Shown: positions 1 through 7,609 of the stretch, in pieces | Position numbering within the stretch: the first letter of the stretch is position 1 | Layout of the letters: each line of letters opens with the position of its first letter | Assembly: GCA_029262675.1 (NCBI GenBank) | Contig: JAJCYW010000013.1 | Span: 1 to 50,012, forward strand | DNA from: Chloroflexota bacterium | GTDB lineage: Bacteria; Chloroflexota; Dehalococcoidia; DSTF01; RBG-16-68-14 | Direction: 5' to 3' | Length of the DNA stretch: 50,012 nucleotides | The notes under the pieces: model-generated | Seen by the model: only the letters and a program-made list of their open reading frames with translations | Database searches by the model: none | Told to the model about the DNA's origin: nothing | Translations under genes and position numbers: made by a program

Positions 1-29
1 CGCTGCCCCTGCGTGATCTCTGTGGTCGG

Positions 30-452
30 CTACTTGCCGCCGGTTCCGGCCGCCTCCGGCGAGTTGTGGTCGTCCCGCATGTGGTCGGCGGCCTCGCGAG
101 ACGTCGGAAACTCTTGGCCGCAGTCGCCGCACTTGACCGGCGTCTCGGCCTTGGCCTTGGGTTCGGCCTTCGGCTTCGGATCGGCCTTGGCCTTGCCTTT
201 CGCCTTGGGCTTGGCCTTCGCTTTCTTGGGCTCCTCGGCGCCCTCGACGCTCCAGAAGCGCCAACCGTTGCAGGCGACGCCGCCCATCACGGCGCTCCCC
301 GCCGCTGACGGGCTCTTGTGGTCCTCCCCGCCATGCACACGGTAGACGGTCTTGCCGTCCTCGCCCTCGACCACCGTACAGCGGTGGTCCTGCTTCTTGT
401 ACCGAGCCACCAGGATCGTCCCTGGCTTCAGGCTCCTGTCTTCGATGCTCAT
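30..452 (-). CDS. RAMA-like domain and C2H2 zinc-finger protein
   Basis: 140 aa. Residues 8-70 resemble the RAMA/DUF2924-type module found beside or fused to DNA methyltransferases and in mobile elements: an LKPGTILVARYK start, then SPSAA and NGWRFW motifs. A linker of about 35 residues rich in Lys, Ala and Pro follows (about 75-105). A single C2H2 finger comes next, with C108, C111, H124 and H129. This suggests a nucleic-acid-binding protein with a flexible basic tether. The start is supported by a near-perfect Shine-Dalgarno, AAAGGAGGT, at 458-466. It lies 60 bp downstream of the methyltransferase gene in the same direction, so it may act with it. The function is inferred only. Confidence 0.65.
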   Translation of the reverse strand: MSIEDRSLKPGTILVARYKKQDHRCTVVEGEDGKTVYRVHGGEDHKSPSAAGSAVMGGVACNGWRFWSVEGAEEPKKAKAKPKAKGKAKADPKPKAEPKAKAETPVKCGDCGQEFPTSREAADHMRDDHNSPEAAGTGGK

Positions 453-457
453 CGAGC

Positions 458-466
458 ACCTCCTTT
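458..466 (-). promoter_or_regulatory. Strong ribosome binding site of the RAMA-like gene
   Basis: Read on the minus strand this is AAAGGAGGT, five bases before the ATG at 450-452. It is one of the strongest Shine-Dalgarno matches in the window and fixes the start of the 140-aa gene. Confidence 0.7.
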
Positions 467-512
467 CTTGAAGTGCGATACATCGCTCTACGCGGCGTGA
501 AAGTCAAGTCCA

Positions 513-1796
513 TCACCCCTGCTTCTTCAGCTTCTCGGCCTTCTGGCCGGTGAACGATTCCCAACGCTTGACTGCCACGTCCACATACGCGGGCTCCTTC
601 TCCATCGCGTAGCAGCGACGGCTCAGGCGCTCCGCCGCAATGATGCACGTCCCTGACCCAGAGAAAGGCTCGTAGCAGAGATCGCCAGTCTCGGTGTGGT
701 ACTCGATGGGGCGTGCGAAGAGTTCCGTCGGCTTCTGCGTGGGGTGGATGTTCATCGACTCGCCCTGCTTGTCGACTTGCCAGACGGTCGTTCCGTTCGA
801 CGGCGGCTTTCGCTTCGGCGGCGTCCCTTCACGCCAGCCGTAGAAGCAGGGCTCGTGCTGCCACAGGAAATGGCTGTGCGTCAGCACACCCCTGGCCTTC
901 ACCCAGATGATCTGCTGGTGGACGAGCAGCCCGCACGCGGTCCACGCTTGCTCGACCAGCGCCTGGCGCCGGTGCGCGTGCCATTGGTAGATGGGGACGT
1001 CCTGGATCAGGTGAGGCAGGGCGGCTTCGATGAAGCTCTGGAAGAACGCGACCGAGGTCTCCGGGTCGTTGTAATCGTCCCAGTGCTTGTCCTTCGTCTT
1101 GCGCCCCTTGTTCGCTTTGCTCGTCGGGTGGTTGCCGCCCTGGTAGTTCACGAGATAGGGCGGGTCGGTCGCCATGAGCACAGCCTTCTCGCCGTTCATC
1201 AGCCGCTCGACGTCGCCCGGCTTCGTACTGTCGCCGCATAGCAGCCGGTGGTCGCCCATCAGCCAAAGATCGCCACGTTTGGCAACAGGGCGCGCTTGTG
1301 CCGCCTTTAGGGCCTCGTCTACGTCGAACGTCTCCATGCGGTCGCGCTTCTCGCGAGCATCGAGCGAACTGACCAGCTTCTGCAACTCGTCGTCAGCAAA
1401 GCCGGAGAGCGTGAGATCGATGTCTCCATCGAGGTCAGCCAGGAGACGGGCCAAGAGTTCTGTGTCCCATTCGCCGCTGATCTTGTTGAGGGCGACGTTG
1501 AGGAGCTTGGCCCGATCCTCGGAGAGGTCGATGAAGACGACGGGGACGGTGGCGAGGCCAAGCTTGCGGGCCGCCAGCAGCCGTTGGTGGCCGCCGATGA
1601 CGAGCTTGTCGTCGCGCCTGGCAATGACGGGATCAACGAGGCCAAACTCCCTGATGCTGCGAGTGAGCGCCTCCAGCTCTGCGTCGGAGATCCGCCGCGG
1701 GTTGGCCGGATCCGGCCGCAGGTCATCGATGGGGACGTGCTCGATCTGGAGCGGTGAGGTTACGGCACTATCGCCAGATGGTGTGGTGTCGCCCAA
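513..1796 (-). CDS. ParB-like domain fused to a beta-class DNA methyltransferase
   Basis: 427 aa. An N-terminal ParB/Srx-type domain (about 18-110) carries the GGHQRL motif at 68-73. The C-terminal half is an N4-cytosine/N6-adenine methyltransferase. The catalytic DPPY is at 211-214 and the SAM-binding FSGSGT motif is near 378-383. The order, with catalytic motif before SAM motif, is the beta-class arrangement. HPTQKP just before the SAM motif is typical of these enzymes. No restriction enzyme is adjacent, so it is probably an orphan methyltransferase that modifies the element or protects it from host restriction. Such fusions are common in phages and integrative elements. The target sequence cannot be read from the protein. 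Its ribosome binding site is buried in a hairpin at 1804-1822. Confidence 0.88.
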   Translation of the reverse strand: MGDTTPSGDSAVTSPLQIEHVPIDDLRPDPANPRRISDAELEALTRSIREFGLVDPVIARRDDKLVIGGHQRLLAARKLGLATVPVVFIDLSEDRAKLLNVALNKISGEWDTELLARLLADLDGDIDLTLSGFADDELQKLVSSLDAREKRDRMETFDVDEALKAAQARPVAKRGDLWLMGDHRLLCGDSTKPGDVERLMNGEKAVLMATDPPYLVNYQGGNHPTSKANKGRKTKDKHWDDYNDPETSVAFFQSFIEAALPHLIQDVPIYQWHAHRRQALVEQAWTACGLLVHQQIIWVKARGVLTHSHFLWQHEPCFYGWREGTPPKRKPPSNGTTVWQVDKQGESMNIHPTQKPTELFARPIEYHTETGDLCYEPFSGSGTCIIAAERLSRRCYAMEKEPAYVDVAVKRWESFTGQKAEKLKKQG

Positions 1797-1803
1797 GAGA
1801 AAA

Positions 1804-1822
1804 GCCCTCCTTCAGAGAGGGC
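1804..1822 (-). promoter_or_regulatory. Hairpin sequestering the methyltransferase Shine-Dalgarno
   Basis: Perfect 6-bp arms (GCCCTC and GAGGGC) enclose a 7-base loop. On the minus strand the 3' arm overlaps AAGGAGGG (1805-1812), the ribosome binding site 8 bases before the ATG at 1796. Folding would hide most of the Shine-Dalgarno. Confidence 0.5.
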
Positions 1823-1894
1823 CACGGTGGGCACGAAGTCCGCGCTTGGCGGAGGGCACAAAGGCCACGAGTCCTGTATTCGATTGCTGCACTC

Positions 1895-1900
1895 ATTATA
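1895..1900 (-). promoter_or_regulatory. -10 box (TATAAT) for the methyltransferase transcript
   Basis: A perfect TATAAT on the minus strand overlaps the stop codon of the upstream 95-aa gene. The hexamer 17 bp upstream (TGCAGC at 1918-1923) is a poor -35, so this is a one-sided match. It would give a leader of about 90 nt containing the hairpin at 1804-1822. Confidence 0.35.
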
Positions 1901-2183
1901 CCTGATCGTCATCAGCGGCTGCAGACCGGGCCACGGCCTCTTCCACGTCACGCAGGAACTGATCGGGGTCGCAGCCGAGCTCCCCGGCGAAGCGCCTCAG
2001 CGCCTCGTCCACGGTCAGGCCCTCCCGCATCATCGCCTGCAGGTCGCGCAGGTCCTGTAACGCCTGGGTGAACAGCTCCTCCACGGGTTGCCCGGACTCG
2101 CGCGCCATTTGCCGGGCCAGCTCCATCACCTGCTGTTCGTCCGCCCGATCTTCGACCTGCTCAACGCGCTGCCGCAGGTTCAT
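1896..2183 (-). CDS. Small acidic helical protein, unknown function
   Basis: 95 aa, rich in Glu, Gln, Arg, Ala and Leu, and predicted by eye to be almost wholly helical, possibly coiled coil over residues 1-60. No family is recognised. Its ATG overlaps the stop of the upstream Com-like gene as ATGA (2180-2183), so translation is probably coupled in the primase operon. It could be a small DNA-binding, regulatory or structural accessory of the element. Existence is supported by tight packing and strand; function is unknown. Confidence 0.6.
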   Translation of the reverse strand: MNLRQRVEQVEDRADEQQVMELARQMARESGQPVEELFTQALQDLRDLQAMMREGLTVDEALRRFAGELGCDPDQFLRDVEEAVARSAAADDDQV

Positions 2184-2350
2184 ACCGCCTCGCTCCTCAC
2201 CGCCGGCTCCCGACGGTTCTTCGCCTTACAGCGCACGCAGTTGATGTCCCAGGGGCGGGTGAGGTAGTTTGCCAGCTTCTTGTTGCAGTTCCAGCAGCGC
2301 GGCTGACGATCCACGACAGGGGCGGCTACGCGTTTCGATTCGGTCGTCAC
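2180..2350 (-). CDS. Com-like zinc-ribbon mini-protein
   Basis: 56 aa from a GTG start that overlaps the primase stop as GTGA (2347-2350). Four cysteines (C19, C22, C38, C41) form two CxxC knuckles, CWNC and CVRC, in the arrangement RCWNCNKKLA...INCVRCKAKN. This closely resembles Mu Com-type zinc-ribbon proteins, which in phage Mu control translation of the mom DNA-modification gene. A DNA methyltransferase lies two genes downstream with its ribosome binding site in a hairpin, so a similar role is an attractive inference. The longer reading frame upstream (to 2521) only overlaps the primase gene; the short start is preferred because of the 4-base overlap. Confidence 0.65.
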   Translation of the reverse strand: MTTESKRVAAPVVDRQPRCWNCNKKLANYLTRPWDINCVRCKAKNRREPAVRSEAV

Positions 2351-4161
2351 TGCGAGCGAGCCTCCGCGCCTGAACCTAGTTCCACGACCACAAGTTCCGC
2401 GTCGTACAGAGCACGAAGGACGTGGCCGCCCTTGGCAGGCAGATCGGGCCCACGTGCGCAGAGCTGGCACTTCTCGCCGTCGTAGAGCGCCACCCGCACC
2501 GGTGCACCACAGCACGCACACGCCGAGATCTCGCCCCAGGAGGCGGCTTCGACCCAGAGCTGGCCTGCCTCAGCCAGAGGGCGGTGACTGCAGGGTGGAC
2601 GTTGGGTGGACAAAGTGGAGGAACTCTCTACTCTACTTTCTTTTGGAGAGGGAGTAAGGGTAGGGGGAACGTCCACTTTGTCCACCCTTCCTCCCCCTTC
2701 CGAGGCGCTCACAAGGCTGGCGAGGGTGATTCCAACCCAGAACTCCGTGCCATTGATCTTGACGACGCAGTGTTCCCGGCTCGGTAGAAGCGGGAGGACG
2801 TGTTCGTTAAAACGCCGCGCAGATAGCGAAATGCGATTCACCTCTTTGCACCATGCTTTGTACGTCTCGTACATTCGCGGGCGCGCCACTCTCAAGTCCG
2901 GGCCGATCACGCACACAGCGTCCACGAACTCTGCGGTCGAGTCCACGGCCTTCCGAAAATCCGACGCCGCCTTGCGAATGCTCGCGGGTTCGGTGAAGTC
3001 GCCCTGCGCTCGAACGCGGGCCAGCCCCTCCAGTGCCCTATTCAGGAACCCAGAAAGCTCACCCGGCGCCAGCAGCTTCGTGATTAGCTGACGGTCCTTC
3101 TGAGCGCCTGCGAAGACAACGTCGAACGGAATCGTCACCCAGCGCCTGAAGTAGGCGTAGGATGTGTCGTGGGTTGGAGGCGGTTCGTTGGCACTGAAGA
3201 GGAGCCGTGCATAGGGCCGGAACGCGAATGGCGCGCCGTACTTCCGCTCAGCCGAGATGCGGTCGCCGCTCACGATCGCCTTGAACACCGCGGACGACTT
3301 AACTGCTGCGGCATCCAGATCAGCGACAATGTTAGCCAGCTTGCCAAACAGCGTGGCCGGCGCGAAGCGGTTGGAATCGAGGGCCTGCAAAGCGGTCGCG
3401 CTCACGTTGTCGCCGCCGCCGAGCAGAGACTCCACCAGGTTGAGATACGTAGACTTGCCATTGCTCCCAGCGCCGAGGAGCATGACTGCCCGATCAAGGG
3501 TCGTGTCTGGGACGATGAGGTAGCCCGGCAACTCGTACGCCAACAGCGTCGCGTCCCCAGGGAAGACCTGCCCTACGAAGCGGTCAATCGCCGGACACGT
3601 CGCGTCGGGATGGAAGCTCGCGCCGAGCTGGACGGGCGAGAGAAACTCGGGTGTGTGTTCGAGGAGCCGCCCGCTGGCTACTTCAAGCAGCCCGTTGCGG
3701 ACGTTTACAACGTCCGGAGGAGGTCTGTCCCAGAGCTCCGCTGACGTCGACCTAAGGAAGCTCGTCACCTCCGAGGTTCGACGGGTGGACCACTTGTCGG
3801 CGAGCATCTCTGCCAGGTGCCGCTCGACGTGCGCAGCGCCATCGGGTCGATAGACGCCACCGCGATAGACAAACAGCTCTCCACCGCCATGCGCGAAATG
3901 TGCTTCCTCACAGAGCCTGTCGGCGACCCGTTTGGCAGAGAATGCGCCACCGGGGAAGAAGCTCTCGGTCGTTGGCGGCGCGACCGGCGCCGGACGGTAT
4001 GCTTCCACGTCACTACGAGAAAAAGAGCCGCAGCGGCCGCACTCGTAGCCTTCGGGCCCAATTCGCGACCATTCACGCCCGCACCTGACACAGTCGCGCT
4101 TCGGATTCGATTCGATTTCGTCGCGAGGGTTCCCGCGCGGGCCCGGGTGAACCTGGCTCAC
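2347..4161 (-). CDS. D5/P4-family phage or plasmid primase-helicase
   Basis: 604 aa, GTG start with AAGGGTGG about 7 bases upstream. An N-terminal zinc ribbon (C24, C27, C41, C44) is followed by a D5_N-like region. A superfamily 3 helicase domain follows, with Walker A GAGSNGKST at about 230-238, a Walker B-like IVADLDAA, and a sensor-type FSANEPP. A winged-helix tail and a second CxxC pair (CACC...CQLC) lie near the C-terminus. The family unwinds and primes DNA for replication of satellite phages and plasmids. It is the first gene inside the element's right end and heads an overlapping operon. It identifies the element as having, or having had, its own replication. Confidence 0.9.
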   Translation of the reverse strand: MSQVHPGPRGNPRDEIESNPKRDCVRCGREWSRIGPEGYECGRCGSFSRSDVEAYRPAPVAPPTTESFFPGGAFSAKRVADRLCEEAHFAHGGGELFVYRGGVYRPDGAAHVERHLAEMLADKWSTRRTSEVTSFLRSTSAELWDRPPPDVVNVRNGLLEVASGRLLEHTPEFLSPVQLGASFHPDATCPAIDRFVGQVFPGDATLLAYELPGYLIVPDTTLDRAVMLLGAGSNGKSTYLNLVESLLGGGDNVSATALQALDSNRFAPATLFGKLANIVADLDAAAVKSSAVFKAIVSGDRISAERKYGAPFAFRPYARLLFSANEPPPTHDTSYAYFRRWVTIPFDVVFAGAQKDRQLITKLLAPGELSGFLNRALEGLARVRAQGDFTEPASIRKAASDFRKAVDSTAEFVDAVCVIGPDLRVARPRMYETYKAWCKEVNRISLSARRFNEHVLPLLPSREHCVVKINGTEFWVGITLASLVSASEGGGRVDKVDVPPTLTPSPKESRVESSSTLSTQRPPCSHRPLAEAGQLWVEAASWGEISACACCGAPVRVALYDGEKCQLCARGPDLPAKGGHVLRALYDAELVVVELGSGAEARSQ

Positions 4162-4198
4162 AGCTGAACCACCCTTTGCAAGCGGTTGTAGTTAATAC

Positions 4199-4684
4199 CT
4201 GCACGCGTGTCCCTGCGGCTTCTACGGCGACCCGACACGCGAGTGCAGTTGCTCCGAGTCGACCGTGAGCCGCTACCAGAAGCGCATCTCCGGCCCGCTC
4301 CTGGACAGGATCGACATCTTCGTCGAGGTGCCGCGCGTCGAGTACGAAAAGCTGGCCGCGAACGTGACCGGCGAGCCGTCGCCGGACATACGCGCGCGCG
4401 TCGCGGAAGTTCGGGGGGTGCAGTCGGCGCGCTTCGCGGAGACTCCGCTGCTCTGCAACGCGGAGATGACGCCGACAGAAGTGCGCCAGTTCTGCCAGTC
4501 GGTGCTCGACGAACAGGCGCAGTCGCTGCTCAAGCTGGCGATGACGCAGCTTGCGCTATCGGCGCGGGCGTTTCACCGGGTGCTGAAGCTGACGCGCACG
4601 ATAGCCGACATGGCGAACTCGGACCGCATCGCGTCGCCACACGTCGCGGAGGCAGTACAGTACCGCCACCGGCTGCGGTCCTAA
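4199..4684 (+). pseudogene. comM: ComM/YifB C-terminal fragment (5' end removed by the element)
   Basis: The reading frame opens only after a TAA at 4193. It begins with the conserved CPCGFYGDPTREC...C region and continues through SGPLLDRIDIFVEVP to the normal C-terminus, about 160 of roughly 500 residues. The family is the Mg-chelatase-like AAA+ protein ComM (a branch-migration helicase in natural transformation). The Walker motifs would lie upstream and are absent here. A GTG at 4265 could start a shorter product, but it would lack the ATPase core. The cut falls exactly at a highly conserved motif, which fits site-specific insertion. The 3' end is partly repeated at 4713-4784. Confidence 0.85.
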
Positions 4685-4784
4685 GCTAGAGGTGCTCGGA
4701 GGGGATGCGGCGATCGCCTCGCCGCACGTCGCGGAGGCGGTGCAATACCGCCACAGGCTGCGGTCGTAAGCTAGAGCCGCTCGG
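4628..4784. repeat. Diverged direct repeat of the comM/cvpA 3' junction
   Basis: Copy 1 is 4628-4699 and copy 2 is 4713-4784 (72 bp each, 63 identical by eye). Both encode the same last 18 residues of ComM (IASPHVAEAVQYRHRLRS) and a TAA. Seven codons differ, all synonymously. The match runs past the stop into the converging cvpA tail, which reads ERL-stop in the real gene and EHL-stop in copy 1. Confidence 0.85.
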
Positions 4785-5286
4785 CGAAATCGCTGACGTC
4801 CGCCTCAAACTCTTCGGGTAGCATGCTGATGATCACGGGCGCTTCGTCCACCACCCGCACCGTGATCGAACCGAAGACGGACTCTTCTATCGTCTCATCA
4901 AGCCCCCACTTTGGATACGTGATGAAGAGGATCAAGAAGACCTGAATGAAAACGAACGCCTTCACGAAACCGAAGGCCGCCCCCGCCAACTGATCGAAGA
5001 TGCCTAGTTGGAGCAGGCCAACCGTGGGCTTAAGTACCATCGCCACCATCTGACCGGCCAGCGCCACCGCGCCGAAGACGATCGCGAAGCCAAGGATGCG
5101 GGCCAGCGCCTCGTTGTCGATAAAGAGCAACACGTCTTCCGCCACATCATCGTAGAAGACACCCGCCACCAGTACGCCAAGCACGGCCGCGACGATCGTG
5201 GCGAACTCACGGATGAATCCGGCCTGGAACGCAGCGTACGTAAACCAGAGGATGAGGATGATGATGGCACCGTCGAGCCAGTTCAC
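4771..5286 (-). CDS. cvpA: CvpA-family membrane protein
   Basis: 171 aa from the GTG at 5284-5286. About four membrane helices: LDGAIIILILWFTYAAFQAGF, then FATIVAAVLGVLVAGV, a third around LGFAIVFGAVALAGQMV, and a fourth around FGFVKAFVFIQVFLILF. CvpA proteins are needed for colicin V production in E. coli and occur widely as envelope proteins. The start VNWLDG matches the usual MNWLD start of the family. A longer reading frame to a GTG at 5343 (190 aa) is open but has no good ribosome site. The inner start overlaps the stop of a small upstream frame as GTGA. It converges on comM. Confidence 0.8.
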   Translation of the reverse strand: MNWLDGAIIILILWFTYAAFQAGFIREFATIVAAVLGVLVAGVFYDDVAEDVLLFIDNEALARILGFAIVFGAVALAGQMVAMVLKPTVGLLQLGIFDQLAGAAFGFVKAFVFIQVFLILFITYPKWGLDETIEESVFGSITVRVVDEAPVIISMLPEEFEADVSDFAERL

Positions 5287-5471
5287 GTTCGGCGCGTCGA
5301 TTCCGCGCCAGCCACCGCTGGTCGCGCGATAGCGAGCAGCCACGGGCGGTTTCTACCCTGACGTCGTACGGCGTAGGTCACGCGATCGGGCCTCCTTTGA
5401 GGATACTGGTCTCCTCGTAAGTATCGACCGCTGGCGCTAGTCTAACACACCTTGTCGATGATTCTGGCCGA

Positions 5472-6158
5472 CTATCGCAGCCTGAGATACGCGATGAGCG
5501 GCGGCCCAACTACCAGCAGCGCTAGAACGTAGCCTGCGATCACATCGCTCGGCCAGTGGACACCGACGTAGACACGCGCTGGCCCGGCCGAAATTATGGC
5601 GGCTAGGCAGGCGGCCTGGAGGAGCCAGCGCAGCGGCCGCCAGTGCACCACGGCGGGAAGAACGAAGAACAGTACGGCAAATAGCGCGGCCGTACCGACC
5701 GTATGCCCGCTGGGAAAGCTGAAATTGTGGGCCGTTTCCGACACTTCTACCAGCTCCTCGGACGGGCGCGGCCGTTCGACGAACTCCTTCAGCACCGAGT
5801 TGGACGCACGCGCACCGGCCGTAAAGAGAACGAGCAGCGACTCCCAGCCCGCCCTCACGACGCCGAGCGCCAACGCCAAGATGATCGTCAGCGGGATATA
5901 CACCCACGCCGAGCCGAGCAGGTTCACGAACTCCACGTAGCCGCCCAACACAGGAATGTCGATGTCCTGGAGCCCGTCCGCCACCGCCTCATCGCCTGGG
6001 AAACGATCAAACGCCGCAGCGAAACCGGCCATAACGAGAAAGAGTACCGCGACCAGGAACCAGACACGCACGCCCCAGCGCAGCAGTTCGCGATTCGAGA
6101 TGCCGGAGGCTTTCGGCCCCGTGGTTGGAACCTGGGTTGGCCCGCTATCAGCGTTCAC
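5472..6158 (-). CDS. PAP2-family membrane phosphatase
   Basis: 228 aa, about six membrane helices. All three PAP2 signature motifs are visible: KEFVERPRP (KxxxxxxRP), PSGH in FSFPSGHTVGTAA, and ARVYVGVHWPSDVIAG (RxxxxxHxxxD). The family removes phosphate from lipid phosphates such as phosphatidate or undecaprenyl pyrophosphate at the outer face of the membrane. Which substrate it uses cannot be told. GTG start. The final helix ends in a short basic tail (YLRLR). Confidence 0.88.
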   Translation of the reverse strand: MNADSGPTQVPTTGPKASGISNRELLRWGVRVWFLVAVLFLVMAGFAAAFDRFPGDEAVADGLQDIDIPVLGGYVEFVNLLGSAWVYIPLTIILALALGVVRAGWESLLVLFTAGARASNSVLKEFVERPRPSEELVEVSETAHNFSFPSGHTVGTAALFAVLFFVLPAVVHWRPLRWLLQAACLAAIISAGPARVYVGVHWPSDVIAGYVLALLVVGPPLIAYLRLR

Positions 6159-6234
6159 GCGTCGAGTATCGCATAGGCGCGCGGTGCGTGCGACCGCGCC
6201 CGCGGCCGTGGTGTCACGGTGGCGCGGCCCAATG

Positions 6235-6741
6235 CTAGAGCAGCGCGATGCCCTGCGCGGCAGCCGCCATCACCCTGTCGGCGACGAGATCCGGCGCCAT
6301 ATCTTCCGGATCGATTACGCACACGCCGCTCCACGTGGCGAATCGTTCGTGCTGCTCCGCCACGATGCCGCCGTGGGCGCGGCTCTGGAGCACGTCGGGA
6401 GCCGGCAGCAGCACGACCAAGTGCGCGATGGCCGTCCTACTCGCGAGCTGCTCCTTGTAGTTAGAAAGCTGGTCCGGCGTCACAACGTCGTCGATGACGA
6501 CGCCGTAACCTGCGTCGAGAAACCGCGACGCCATGTCGCAGCCGGCAGCGATGAATAGACGCCGCTGGGTGTGCGCTTCCGCAGAATCGTCATCGAATCG
6601 AAGCAGGCCCATCCGCAGGAGGCCGCGCAGCACGTTCATCTCGATGTGCAACATGCGATCGTAGCGCTGGCACAGCGCTTCGGCAGTCGCCGATTTGCCC
6701 GCGTGTGGCGGGCCGGAGATGATGACGAGCTGGCTAGGCAT
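6235..6741 (-). CDS. AAA_33/CPT-like P-loop kinase
   Basis: 168 aa, with a P-loop GPPHAGKSA at residues 10-18 directly after a beta strand (QLVIIS). A second acidic strand, GVVIDDVV, fits Walker B. The fold resembles small kinases of the zeta-toxin/chloramphenicol phosphotransferase-like group. The substrate is unknown. It overlaps the start of nadC by 8 bp and is last in the nadB-nadC operon, so a role in NAD or nucleotide metabolism is possible but unproven. No lid or substrate motif specific to a known kinase could be recognised. Confidence 0.7.
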   Translation of the reverse strand: MPSQLVIISGPPHAGKSATAEALCQRYDRMLHIEMNVLRGLLRMGLLRFDDDSAEAHTQRRLFIAAGCDMASRFLDAGYGVVIDDVVTPDQLSNYKEQLASRTAIAHLVVLLPAPDVLQSRAHGGIVAEQHERFATWSGVCVIDPEDMAPDLVADRVMAAAAQGIALL

Positions 6742-7609
6742 CCGGCTCTATCTTCATACTGATGTCCAACGCGCGCGGCGAATGCGTCAGCGCCCCGACC
6801 GAGATGCGGTCGACGCCGGTCTCGGCGACCGCGCGCACGTTCCCGGCCGTGACGCCACCGGAGGCCTCCGTCAGCGCGCGGCCATCTGCCAGCTCCACCG
6901 CGGCGCGCATGTCTTCCAAACCCATGTTGTCCAGCAGGACCACGTCCGCGCCCCCATCCAACGCCTCACGCGCTTCCTCCACATTCGTCACCTCGATCTC
7001 GACGGGCATCCCGTCCGGCGCTGCCTCCCGCACCCGCGCGACCACCTGAGCAATGGACAGATCGCGGTCCCGCGCGGCTGCCAGGTGGTTGTCCTTGATC
7101 AGGATGCCGTCCGAGAGGTTGAAGCGGTGGTTCGTTCCGCCGCCGGCCCGCACCGCGTAGCGCTCTAGCTCACGCAGGCCGGGTGTCGTCTTGCGCGTGT
7201 CGAGGATCACCACATCGAGGCTGGCGACCGCCTCCACCAAATTGCGCGTCGCCGTGGCGATGCCGGAGAGCCGCTGCAGCAGGTTCAGGGCCACCCGCTC
7301 CGCCGTCAGCAGCGCGGCGATCGGACCGTCGACCTCGGCGATAGTGTCGCCAGCCGCGACGGTCGCCGCCTCCGGCACGACAGCGCGGAACGAGATAGAC
7401 GGGGAAGCGGCCTGAAACACCGCCTCGGCCGCCGCCAGCCCGGCGACGACACCGGGCTCTTTCGCCGTGATGATGGCGCGTCCACGCTGGTCCTCGGGGA
7501 CGAGCGCGCGCGTCGTCACGTCGTCGCGCCAGCCGTCCTCCTCGAGCGCGGCCCGCGCGAGCTGGCGCAACAGCGCCGCGTCGATAGGAGCGATCGTCGC
7601 GTCAGACAT
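6734..7609 (-). CDS. nadC: Nicotinate-nucleotide pyrophosphorylase (quinolinate phosphoribosyltransferase)
   Basis: 291 aa, the usual family length. It converts quinolinate and PRPP to nicotinate mononucleotide, CO2 and pyrophosphate in de novo NAD synthesis. Recognisable motifs are RLSGIAT, DTRKTTPGLRELERYAVRAGGGTNHRFNLSDGILIKDNH (split: DTRKTTPG, GGGTNHR, IKDNH), then VEIEVTN and VLLDNM, and a C-terminal SVGALTHS phosphate-binding loop. The gene overlaps nadB by 8 bp upstream and the kinase gene by 8 bp downstream, indicating one transcript. nadA is not in the window. Confidence 0.96.
   Translation of the reverse strand: MSDATIAPIDAALLRQLARAALEEDGWRDDVTTRALVPEDQRGRAIITAKEPGVVAGLAAAEAVFQAASPSISFRAVVPEAATVAAGDTIAEVDGPIAALLTAERVALNLLQRLSGIATATRNLVEAVASLDVVILDTRKTTPGLRELERYAVRAGGGTNHRFNLSDGILIKDNHLAAARDRDLSIAQVVARVREAAPDGMPVEIEVTNVEEAREALDGGADVVLLDNMGLEDMRAAVELADGRALTEASGGVTAGNVRAVAETGVDRISVGALTHSPRALDISMKIEPDA

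Larger units (their letters stand above)
1..4200. mobile_element. Right part of an integrated phage/plasmid-like element inserted in comM
   Basis: Five minus-strand genes lie head to tail: primase-helicase, Com-like zinc ribbon, small helical protein, ParB-methyltransferase and RAMA-like/zinc-finger protein. All are typical of phage or integrative-element cargo. The block ends at about 4200, where the sequence changes abruptly into the conserved CPCG motif in the middle of comM. An in-frame TAA at 4193 lies just before the comM reading frame. The left end, the integrase and the 5' half of comM must lie beyond position 1. The exact att core cannot be fixed from one side only. Confidence 0.7.

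Noticed and set aside
2350..2521. Longer version of the Com-like gene
   Set aside because: The extension lies wholly inside the primase gene; the GTGA overlap gives a better start.
4207..4689. Alternative frame through the comM fragment
   Set aside because: Arg-rich shadow; the comM frame has clear homology.
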